Assembly: GCA_017849585.1 (NCBI GenBank)
Contig: JAFIGT010000010.1
Location: 62,001 to 126,000, forward strand
Source of the DNA: Verrucomicrobium sp.
Lineage (GTDB): Bacteria; Verrucomicrobiota; Verrucomicrobiia; Methylacidiphilales; UBA1321
Direction: 5' to 3'
Length of the DNA stretch: 64,000 nucleotides
In this document: piece after piece, positions 52,975-61,006 of the stretch
How positions within the stretch are numbered: position 1 is the stretch's first letter
Layout: each line of letters opens with the position of its first letter
Made by a program: the position numbers and the translations under genes
Notes under the pieces: model-generated
Told to the model about the DNA's origin: nothing
Databases searched by the model: none
What the model saw: the letters and a program-made list of their open reading frames with translations, nothing else

Positions 52975-55662
52975 ATGCGTTCCCTTTGGCCGGTGTGGTT
53001 TTTCGTGCTGGGCGCGATTGCCAGTAATGCTCAGATGGCGCAGCCTTATTCCGATCCGTTCAGCCAGTTGTCCTACTGGGCGCCGGGTATCATCAACCCC
53101 GAGGCGGGCACGGTCGAATTGGATGTGCGCTTTCTGGGCGACCGGGCGTCATTGAGTAACGATTATCAAAACCTCTTCGTGCTTTCCGGCAATGGTGGGC
53201 CTAACGCGGGTATTACGCTCATCTCCATGATCTTTGCCCCGCCGCAGGATGGACGCGAGTTCTCCACGGTGATTCGCGGACTCAAATCCTACACCAACAT
53301 TACCGGGGTCGCCCCGGCCTGGAGCATCGGAGCGGAGGCCAAACCCTCGCGACTCGTGGTGGCGTGGGGTGGGGGGCAGGCGCAAGTCTGGTTCGATGGG
53401 AAGCTCATCGGTCGGGCAAAATTCTCGGGCTCGCTTCCTCTCTTGCCGGAGAGATTTCGCTGCGGCTACGCCCTCGACTCCGGTCGGGCCGGAGCTTACC
53501 GCCTGCAGGCGGTGCGCATTTCGGACGCGCCATTGCCGGAGACGGCGCTGGCCAATCCGGCGCCCTTGGCGGCTGACGAACACACGACCTTGCTCGCCTC
53601 GGAGGGACTGACCAAGTTCGCCCTGCCGGTCACTCCCTGGCAAAAGCAATCCTACCAGAGCGGGGTGTTTCTCGAACGGTATGCCTCGCGCTACGTCACC
53701 CCGGAGGGACAACCGCTGAGCGTGCCGTTGCGACTGGTCAACTACACCGGCAAGGCCGTGGAGTACACCCTGCAGGTCCACTTGCGCAACCGCGAGGGCA
53801 AGGAAATCGCGACGCAGAAATATCCGCTGACGGTACCTGCTGAGAGTCGCTACACGTCGGCCTCGATCAATCTACCCAAGATCGACACGACCGGCTATTA
53901 CGAGGCGACGCTTTCGGTGACTCCCTCTGCCGGTGCGGAGGTGAACTACGATTTCGCTTTCGTCGTGCAGCCGCAGGAGAATCTCAAACCGGGCAAGCTG
54001 GCCGACTACCTCGGACACCACGACCGCTTCTCGGTCAAATCCGATTCTTTTTCGCAACTGGGCATCCGCTGGCATCGCATGTGGGCGCGGGACCGCGGCA
54101 TGAATTGGTGTGTGGTGGAGCCGACGCAGGGGCAGTTTTTCTGGGAAGCGGCAGACGCCTCGATGGCAACGGCCCGCGCGCAAGGAGTGGAAGTGCTCGG
54201 AGTGCTCGGCTATCCCCCGGCCTGGGCCAGTACGTACTCTCCGGCTGAGCGCGACCGTCTGAAGTTACCGAACAAGAAGGGACGCAACAGCAACACGCCC
54301 GAGCGTTATCAGCCGCGTAATCTTGAGGAATGGAAGAAATACGTGCGCGCTGTGGTCGGTCGTTATCACGATCGCGTGAAGTACTGGGAGATTTATAATG
54401 AGGTCGATTTCCACCCGCCCGCCATGCATGCGACGTTCAGCGGTTCCACGCAGGACTACTTCGATCTGCTCAAGAGCGCCTACGAGATCATTAAGGAAAT
54501 TGATCCCAGCTGCCAGATGATGACGGCCGGTTTCAGTCTCAGCAAGGGGATCACCGATTGCCAGATGCCGATCGATCTGCTCGCGCTCGGGGCCGGTTCC
54601 TACTTCGACATCTTCGCCGTGCACGGTTATGCCGATTTGGGGACGCTTGCCGAAACCACGAAAGCGGTCCGCGCCGCCAAGCCGGCTGCTCCGTTCTGGA
54701 TGACCGAGTATATGTTCGAGGCGCCCTCGGACGATTATGGCGTGGTCGTGAAAGCGTTCTGGTTCCTCGATCAGGGTTACGAAAAATACTTTCTCCACGG
54801 GGGCGAACTCGATCGCAATTACGGGGAGCTCAAGATCACGCCGTTCTATGCCGTGGCCGCCGAACTGGCGCGGCAGATGCGCTTTTGCGAGAAGTATCTG
54901 GGCCCAGCCGAAGGCACGGAGGGCAAGTTCCGCTCGTGGCGTTTCAAGCGCAGCGACGGCTCCTATCTGAACGTCTTTGCCGTCGATAATGGTACCGTCT
55001 CCGTCACGCTCGCGGGTCCGAAGAAAGAAGCCCCGATGCGCGTGACCGGTCTCTATGGCGACACGCTTTCGCATGGTGCCTACGACCTTTCCAAGCCACT
55101 GGAATTCTCCAGCCTTGTCTACATCGTGAGCGCCGACGACTTGAAGATCACGAAAGTCGTGCGTCATCACGGCAACATCGTCGTCAATCCCGGCTTTGAA
55201 ATGCGCGAGGGTGATTATATGACCGATGAAACGCTGGCTCGACCCGTCGGCTGGGATCTGCGCCCCGGCGGAGTGCCGCCGAGTGCGATGAGTTTTGTGC
55301 CCGGTCACGTGGACAAATACGCGCTGAAGCTCGCGACTCCCGCCGGAGGCAAATCGGTCTATACCGGTCAGGTCGTCATGCTCGATGTGCCCGGCATCTG
55401 GACGATTTCCGCCGACGTGAGGGTCAAAGCTGGCAGCACCGGCGTGCTCATCTTCAAGCAAAACCAGAACGGCATCTGGAAGGAACTGGTCCGTCAAAAT
55501 ATTGTCGGAACCGGCGATTGGAAAGCCATCACTGCCACGATGGAAATCAAGGGGGAAAACTCTCGCGGCGTACTTCTTTTCGGACTAGAGTCCGAGGGTA
55601 GCGCCATTGAGATTGATCAAGTCAAACTACAATACGCGCCGCTGGAGGCGGCTTCGCCATGA
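52975..55662 (+). CDS. Secreted multidomain GH-A glycosidase (GH39/GH5-like)
   Basis: 895 residues from ATG 52975, supported by AAGGAG upstream. Signal peptide about 1-18. N-terminal LamG-like beta domain (TVELDVRFLGDR, VWFDGKLIGRA), then a linker beta domain and a (beta/alpha)8 barrel with acid/base Glu in KYWEIYNEVDF and nucleophile Glu in PFWMTEYMFEAPS, then a C-terminal CBM-like domain starting VNPGFEMREGD. Clan GH-A, resembling beta-xylosidase-type GH39 or GH5. Its stop overlaps the pseudopilin start by 4 nt, and GGAGG for that gene lies within it. Confidence 0.85.
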   Translation: MRSLWPVWFFVLGAIASNAQMAQPYSDPFSQLSYWAPGIINPEAGTVELDVRFLGDRASLSNDYQNLFVLSGNGGPNAGITLISMIFAPPQDGREFSTVIRGLKSYTNITGVAPAWSIGAEAKPSRLVVAWGGGQAQVWFDGKLIGRAKFSGSLPLLPERFRCGYALDSGRAGAYRLQAVRISDAPLPETALANPAPLAADEHTTLLASEGLTKFALPVTPWQKQSYQSGVFLERYASRYVTPEGQPLSVPLRLVNYTGKAVEYTLQVHLRNREGKEIATQKYPLTVPAESRYTSASINLPKIDTTGYYEATLSVTPSAGAEVNYDFAFVVQPQENLKPGKLADYLGHHDRFSVKSDSFSQLGIRWHRMWARDRGMNWCVVEPTQGQFFWEAADASMATARAQGVEVLGVLGYPPAWASTYSPAERDRLKLPNKKGRNSNTPERYQPRNLEEWKKYVRAVVGRYHDRVKYWEIYNEVDFHPPAMHATFSGSTQDYFDLLKSAYEIIKEIDPSCQMMTAGFSLSKGITDCQMPIDLLALGAGSYFDIFAVHGYADLGTLAETTKAVRAAKPAAPFWMTEYMFEAPSDDYGVVVKAFWFLDQGYEKYFLHGGELDRNYGELKITPFYAVAAELARQMRFCEKYLGPAEGTEGKFRSWRFKRSDGSYLNVFAVDNGTVSVTLAGPKKEAPMRVTGLYGDTLSHGAYDLSKPLEFSSLVYIVSADDLKITKVVRHHGNIVVNPGFEMREGDYMTDETLARPVGWDLRPGGVPPSAMSFVPGHVDKYALKLATPAGGKSVYTGQVVMLDVPGIWTISADVRVKAGSTGVLIFKQNQNGIWKELVRQNIVGTGDWKAITATMEIKGENSRGVLLFGLESEGSAIEIDQVKLQYAPLEAASP

Positions 55663-56411
55663 AATCTACCCATCACCAGAGCCGCAGATCTTTTAAGGAG
55701 ACGGCCAGCTTCACGCTCATTGAATTGCTCGTGGTCGTGGTCATCATTGCGATCCTCGCGGCCTTGTCCACCTCGGCGGTCGGACCGATCCGGGCGTCGA
55801 TGCTGCAAACGCAATGCTCCAACAACATGCGCCAGATTGGGCAAGGACTCTTTGCCTACGCCGGCGAGCACGACAACACCCTGCCGCCCGTTTTTCTCGT
55901 CAAACCCTCCGAGGCTAAGGGGCAGGAGGCCTACTGGAATTGGGCCATTTGGAGTTATGTGTATCCCGGCACGACGCCCCAATGGCCGAATAACGACACG
56001 CAGTTTTCCTCCAAGGCGGTCGTCAAGTGGTCGAAGAACGCATTTCGTTGCCCCTCGACCAGTCGCGGAGCCATCAAGGCACCGAGTGTCGGTGCCCTCA
56101 GCGATGCCCGGATGTCGTATGGGCTCAATAACACGATGATGCTCATGGATAGTAGCGGTACCTGGCAGGATATGCGTACGGCGAGCATTCCACTGGCGCG
56201 AATGATGCGTCCGGGGCAGACGGCCATGGTGCTGGAGGCCTGCAATGCCGATGCAGGTTTCAATACCTGGGGGAGCAGTAGTGGCCTCATTCCGCATCGC
56301 AGCGGAGCCAATGTTCTCTTCTTCGACGGTCATGTCGAATGGTGGTCCGGATCGAGCATCCCCGCGGGCAGCTGGAGCGTTTACACCAACGTTTTCTGGC
56401 GTGGACTGTAA
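55659..56411 (+). CDS. Pseudopilin with H-X9-DG box
   Basis: 250 residues. N-terminal prepilin segment SFTLIELLVVVVIIAILAAL, in which the residue before Phe is Ser. The C-terminal box is H-RSGANVLFF-DGH, the standard H-X9-DG of DUF1559-type proteins. Its start overlaps the preceding glycosidase by 4 nt, so the two are translationally coupled. This is the second pseudopilin that follows a secreted glycosidase in the window. Secretion or surface-display role is a hypothesis; function is unknown. Confidence 0.9.
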   Translation: MKSTHHQSRRSFKETASFTLIELLVVVVIIAILAALSTSAVGPIRASMLQTQCSNNMRQIGQGLFAYAGEHDNTLPPVFLVKPSEAKGQEAYWNWAIWSYVYPGTTPQWPNNDTQFSSKAVVKWSKNAFRCPSTSRGAIKAPSVGALSDARMSYGLNNTMMLMDSSGTWQDMRTASIPLARMMRPGQTAMVLEACNADAGFNTWGSSSGLIPHRSGANVLFFDGHVEWWSGSSIPAGSWSVYTNVFWRGL

Positions 56412-56436
56412 ATGCCCTCACGCGCCTACTCATGAT

Positions 56437-57339
56437 CTACTTGCGAGTCGCAGCCTGCTGCTGTCGATAGGCGGAGGGGCTTTGTCCCGTGGCAGCGTGG
56501 AAACACCGGGTGAAGTAATTGCTGTCCCCGTAACCACACGCCAGGGCAATTTCAGTGATGGAAAGCGGGTGGCTCGCGTCGGTGAGCATTTCGGTTGCAC
56601 GCTGCATGCGCGCCCGGGCGAGGTACGCTTGCGGGGTGACTTGCAGGGCAGTGCGAAACACGCGGTAAAACGTGCGCGAGGACATGCCGCTTTGCTCGGC
56701 CAGATGGATGATTTTCAGCGGACGGTCGAGATTCTTTTCGATCCAGCTCAAGAGATGGCCGAGGCGGTGCGGCGTACTCGGCACGGGATGACGCCGTGTG
56801 GGGGCGTGCTGCCGTTCGTAGTGGCGGCAGAGCAGGTCGATGATGAAGGCGAGGCAGGCCTCCTGCAGTAAATTGGCGGCGCGGGAGCCGCGTCGCATTT
56901 CCTCCTCCATGCGATGAACCCACTCCTCCACGCGCTCCAATTCTGCCGGACTCAGGTGCAGGCGGCTCGTATATTCCCGCTGTCGCCAGCGGGAGGATTC
57001 GAGGTGGAAGAGCGCGTGATAGCCGGGTAGATCACCGAGCGAACGGCCAATGCGCGTGAGCACGTCGTCACGGATGAGGACATTGATGATGTTCAGGCTG
57101 AGGCAATCCTCATAGCCATGGGTGCGGCGGGGATTGAGTACGAAAATGTCGCCGCCCTGCAAATGATGTCGGTATGTTCCCGTGACATGCGTGCCGGTGC
57201 CGGAGAGGACCACCACGATCTCGAAGAACTCGTGACGATGTTGCCCCACCGGCTCCTGTCGCTGGACGCGATGGATGTTGAGCCGCTTGCCGTGGTCGAG
57301 AAAACTGCGGCGCGTGATCGTGTAGGGCCTGCCAGGCAT
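56437..57339 (-). CDS. AraC-family regulator
   Basis: 300 residues. Cupin-like N-terminal part (RQEPVGQHRHEFFEIVVVLSG, then HLQGGDIFVLNPRRTHGYED) and AraC helix-turn-helix pair (IIHLAEQSGMSSRTFYRVFR and ITEIALACGYGDSNYFTRCF). This arrangement is typical of rhamnose- and melibiose-type regulators. Divergent from the GH78 gene with 70 nt between, so probably its activator. The sugar inducer is unproven. Confidence 0.9.
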   Translation of the reverse strand: MPGRPYTITRRSFLDHGKRLNIHRVQRQEPVGQHRHEFFEIVVVLSGTGTHVTGTYRHHLQGGDIFVLNPRRTHGYEDCLSLNIINVLIRDDVLTRIGRSLGDLPGYHALFHLESSRWRQREYTSRLHLSPAELERVEEWVHRMEEEMRRGSRAANLLQEACLAFIIDLLCRHYERQHAPTRRHPVPSTPHRLGHLLSWIEKNLDRPLKIIHLAEQSGMSSRTFYRVFRTALQVTPQAYLARARMQRATEMLTDASHPLSITEIALACGYGDSNYFTRCFHAATGQSPSAYRQQQAATRK

Positions 57340-57409
57340 GGCGCGATCTTGCTAGTAATTGGCGGCATTTTCAAGGTATTCCTGAACCGGGTTGTCATAC
57401 GATGACGAC

Positions 57410-59695
57410 ATGAATTCCTCCTTGTTCTCTCCGCTTGCCTCCTGGATTTCCTCACATCTGGTTGGGAGTCCGCGCACGGGCACTCCGGCTCCTTATGTGC
57501 GCAAACCCTTCCGGCTGGATCAGCCGGTGAAGTCCGCCCGATTGACCGTCACGGCGCTGGGTTTCTACGAAGTTGAACTCAATGGGCAGCGCGTGGGGGA
57601 CGAGATTCTCGCTCCCGGTTGGACCGATTACAGCAAGCGGGTCATGGCGCGCACGCATGATGTGACCTCGTTGCTGCACGCAGGCGAGAATGTGTTTGGT
57701 GCGATTCTCGGCGATGGTTGGTATTGCGGTTTCCTCGCGTGGCGCAACCGCCAAGTCTACGGCGATCGTCCCAAATTTTTAGCCGAGCTGGTCGTGACTC
57801 TGGCCAATGGCTCCACCGTCACCGTATCGACCGATGCGAGTTGGAAGACAACGACCGGTCCGATTTGTGAAAGCGACATGCTCATGGGGGAAACCTATGA
57901 TGCGCGTTTGGAATTGGGTGCTTGGTCGCAAGCGGGGTATGACGATCGTTCCTGGTTGCCGGTGGTGGTGGAGGCGATGGATCCGGCCGTGGAAATCGCG
58001 GAACGCCTCGGACCGCCCGTGCGCCGGATCGGGGAGATCACTGCGAAGTCGATGAGCCTGAGACTGGATTGGAATCAGGCCCGGCGTATTTTTGACATGG
58101 GCCAGAACTTTGCGGGACGGGTGCGGATTGCTGTCACCGCTCCACGCGGCACGTTGGTGCGCTTGCGCTTCTCGGAAATCCTGGAGCCGAATGGCGATCC
58201 CTACATTGAGAATTTGCGCGGCGCGCGTGCGACGGATTACTACGTGTGTAAGGGAGAAGGGCAGGAAATCTGGGAACCGCGCTTTACCTTCCACGGATTC
58301 CGTTACGTCGAAGTACATGGGCTGAACGATTCGCATAAAATCGAAGTGACCGGCGTGGTGCTGCATTCCGACACGAAACCGACCGGCACGTTCCGCTGCT
58401 CGAACGATCTGTTGAATCAGCTTCAGCACAACATCGTGTGGGGACAGAAAAGTAATTTCCTCGAAGTGCCCACCGATTGTCCGCAGCGCGATGAGCGACT
58501 GGGCTGGACGGGCGATGCCCAAGTCTTCGTCCGTACGGCGGCGTTCAACATGAACGTGCAGGAATTTTTCCGCAAGTGGGTGCGCGACATCCGCGATGCT
58601 CAGTACGCCAGTGGAGCTGTGCCGTCGGTAATTCCGGAAAATAAATTTACAGGCGAGGATGATGGAGGTCCGGCGTGGTCGGATGCGACGATCATTTGTC
58701 CGTGGACGATTTACCTTTGCTACGGCGACAAACAGATTCTCGCCGATCATTACGAGTCGATGCAGCGTTACTTCGACTTCCTCGGTCGTGAGAAGTGCAA
58801 GGGACTCATCCGCTGTCACCACGAAGTGGACAAGTGGGGCGGCTACGGGGATTGGCTCGCGCTCGACGGCAGCGGCAAGGTGGACGGCGGTACGCCGAAG
58901 GATCTGATCGGTACGGCCTTCTATGCATATGATGCCGGCCTGATGGAGAAGATTGCCACGGTCCTGGGCCATAAGGCGGATGCGGCAAAGTACGCTCAGC
59001 GGCGCGCGGAAATCGCGGAGGTGTTTCAACGCCGTTATCTCACCCCGGATGGATTGATTGCTTCCGGCACGCAGACCGCCGCTGTGCTCGCGCTGCATTT
59101 TGGTCTCGTGGCCAATGCCGAACAGCGGAAGTTGCTCGCGCAGGAGTTGGCTCGCGATGTGGAGAAGCGGGGATTCCATCTCGCCACCGGATTTGTCGGC
59201 ACGCCGTACCTGCTCGAAGTGCTGGAAGAAAACGGCTACCTCGATACCGCCTACAAATTACTCGAACAGGAAACTTTCCCCTCGTGGTTGTTCCCGGTGA
59301 AGAACGGCGCGACGACGATTTGGGAGCGGTGGGATGGTTGGACTCCGGAAAAGGGACCGCAGGACAAGGGGATGAATTCCTACAATCACTATGCCTATGG
59401 AGCGGTCGGCGCGTGGATGTATCGGTCCGTCGCCGGTCTGGAGCTCGATCCTGCGCAACCGGGCTACCAGCACATTATTTTCCGTCCGCGTCCCGGCGGC
59501 ACGATCACCTGGGCGGAGGCGTCGCTGGAAACTGCGCACGGACTGGTGAGCATTCGTTGGGAAAAATCGGAGTCGGCTTTGAAGGTGGCAGTGACGGTTC
59601 CCGCCGGAACGAGCGCCACGCTGCTGCCTCCCGCTGGCTACGGTTCCGCACAGGAATTGAAGCCAGGACGGCACGAGCTGACGTTGAAGGCGTGA
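57410..59695 (+). CDS. GH78 alpha-L-rhamnosidase
   Basis: 761 residues from ATG 57410 (TTG 57392 in frame is less likely). N-terminal beta domains with SARLTVTALGFYEVELNGQRVG and LAPGWTDYSKRV, then an (alpha/alpha)6 catalytic domain containing DCPQRDERLGWTGDAQVF with the expected acidic residues, and a C-terminal beta domain. No signal peptide, so cytoplasmic or retained in the cell. Removes terminal alpha-L-rhamnose from glycans or glycosides. The divergent AraC gene fits rhamnose control. Followed by a palindrome that probably terminates transcription. Confidence 0.9.
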   Translation: MNSSLFSPLASWISSHLVGSPRTGTPAPYVRKPFRLDQPVKSARLTVTALGFYEVELNGQRVGDEILAPGWTDYSKRVMARTHDVTSLLHAGENVFGAILGDGWYCGFLAWRNRQVYGDRPKFLAELVVTLANGSTVTVSTDASWKTTTGPICESDMLMGETYDARLELGAWSQAGYDDRSWLPVVVEAMDPAVEIAERLGPPVRRIGEITAKSMSLRLDWNQARRIFDMGQNFAGRVRIAVTAPRGTLVRLRFSEILEPNGDPYIENLRGARATDYYVCKGEGQEIWEPRFTFHGFRYVEVHGLNDSHKIEVTGVVLHSDTKPTGTFRCSNDLLNQLQHNIVWGQKSNFLEVPTDCPQRDERLGWTGDAQVFVRTAAFNMNVQEFFRKWVRDIRDAQYASGAVPSVIPENKFTGEDDGGPAWSDATIICPWTIYLCYGDKQILADHYESMQRYFDFLGREKCKGLIRCHHEVDKWGGYGDWLALDGSGKVDGGTPKDLIGTAFYAYDAGLMEKIATVLGHKADAAKYAQRRAEIAEVFQRRYLTPDGLIASGTQTAAVLALHFGLVANAEQRKLLAQELARDVEKRGFHLATGFVGTPYLLEVLEENGYLDTAYKLLEQETFPSWLFPVKNGATTIWERWDGWTPEKGPQDKGMNSYNHYAYGAVGAWMYRSVAGLELDPAQPGYQHIIFRPRPGGTITWAEASLETAHGLVSIRWEKSESALKVAVTVPAGTSATLLPPAGYGSAQELKPGRHELTLKA

Positions 59696-59751
59696 CTTCC
59701 GCTTTCCGCTTGAGGCTTTTAAGAATTGCTGAAGCCATCGACTGCGAGGGT

Positions 59752-59788
59752 TTTCTGTAGGGCGCGATACAATCGCGTCCTACAGAAA
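59752..59788. terminator. Bidirectional hairpin or dispersed palindrome
   Basis: TTTCTGTAGG and CCTACAGAAA arms plus CGCGAT/ATCGCG pairing around an ACA loop, with one G-T wobble. Lies between the convergent GH78 and LacI genes, so it can terminate both. T-run is short. Confidence 0.6.
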
Positions 59789-59792
59789 GACA

Positions 59793-60827
59793 TCAACGCG
59801 GAGCGGGGCCGGTGGAGGCGCGGACGATGAGATGCGTCGGGAGAATTTCGTGGGGCGGAGTCCACTGTCCGGGATTCGCCCACGCCTGCGCAATCGCTTC
59901 GGCCGCACGGTAACCGCCTTGTTCGATGGGATGGTTTACCGTCGTGAGGGCGGGGAACCAGACGAGTGTTTCGGGATAGTTATCGAATCCGATGAGGGAG
60001 ATTTCCTCCGGAATTTTGCGTCCGCTCTGGTGAATGGCGGTGAGTGCTCCCAGGGCCATGTCATCGTCGAGGGCCATCACGGCCGTGATTTCCGGTGCCT
60101 GTTTCAGCAGTAATTCCATGGTGCGCAATCCGGCCATGCCGCGGACATGTTCACTAGGTTTGATTGGCGGTGTACGCGCGATCCAGTGTTCCAGTGGTGT
60201 GATGCCGGCGGCAAGGAGCGTGTCCTTGTACCCGCGCAGACGTTCACGATGGTCCAGATTGCTGACGTGGGCGTGGCAGATGTAGCCGATACGGCGGTGG
60301 CCGAGTTCGATCAGATACCGCGCGGCGGCACAGGAGCCGGAATAGGAATCGTTGTCGATGTAGCCGAGCTTGGGCAGGTCGCTTTGCGAATCGAGCAAGA
60401 TCACCGGGAGTCCGGAGTCGTTCAACGACTGAAATTCCTCCCGGAAGTGATCGGGGATAATCATGATCACGCCGGAACATTGCTGGTCGCGAATTTGTTG
60501 CAGGAGCGAGGTCTTCGATTTTTCGCGGTAATGAATGATGCTGACATCGATGCCACGATCGGCCACGTATTGAAAGACGCCGTTGAGCGCCTTGCGTATG
60601 TAATCATTCAGGCCGTTATTGCTGGGAACCGTAAAGGCGATCTTGGGCGCACGTTGCAGTGGGTAGTCGGGCAGGAAGTGATACCGGCGCAATAATTCAT
60701 CGATGCGCGCGCGCGTTGCTTCGCTGACACCGACGCGGCGATTGATGACGCGCGATACCGTGGCTGCCGAAACTCCGGCTTCCTCGGCGATACGGTAAAT
60801 GCTGATTTCGCGGCGGCGTCTGGCCAT
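59793..60827 (-). CDS. LacI-family regulator
   Basis: 344 residues. N-terminal helix-turn-helix ISIYRIAEEAGVSAATVSRV followed by the hinge (ARIDELLRRYHFLPD), then the effector domain (IAFTVPSNNGLNDYIRKAL, GYIDNDSYSGSCAARYL-like segment, AVMALDDDMALG, SLIGFDNYPE). Divergent from the hydrolase at 61007; a promoter with the palindrome GTTGCGCAAC lies between them. Likely represses that hydrolase. Convergent with GH78. Confidence 0.91.
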   Translation of the reverse strand: MARRRREISIYRIAEEAGVSAATVSRVINRRVGVSEATRARIDELLRRYHFLPDYPLQRAPKIAFTVPSNNGLNDYIRKALNGVFQYVADRGIDVSIIHYREKSKTSLLQQIRDQQCSGVIMIIPDHFREEFQSLNDSGLPVILLDSQSDLPKLGYIDNDSYSGSCAAARYLIELGHRRIGYICHAHVSNLDHRERLRGYKDTLLAAGITPLEHWIARTPPIKPSEHVRGMAGLRTMELLLKQAPEITAVMALDDDMALGALTAIHQSGRKIPEEISLIGFDNYPETLVWFPALTTVNHPIEQGGYRAAEAIAQAWANPGQWTPPHEILPTHLIVRASTGPAPR

Positions 60828-60924
60828 GATGAAAAGGACTGTCGTTACAAATAATTACAGCGCAAACATAGACCCACACCAACGAACCCGTCAAATGAAA
60901 ATCGGGAGCGGAACGAGTGTAGCG

Positions 60925-60963
60925 TTGACAGGAAAAGAAAAAGGCTGGAATATGTTGCGCAAC
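60925..60963 (+). promoter_or_regulatory. Promoter with LacI-type operator
   Basis: TTGACA at 60925-60930, a 17-nt spacer, a weak GAATAT -10 at 60948-60953, then the perfect palindrome GTTGCGCAAC at 60954-60963. The palindrome core TTGCGCAA is the usual LacI-family form, placed where a repressor would block initiation of the hydrolase gene. Confidence 0.6.
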
Positions 60964-61006
60964 TATATTGGTCGTTTTCCCCATTGAATCCAACTCTTTT
61001 CTTTTT

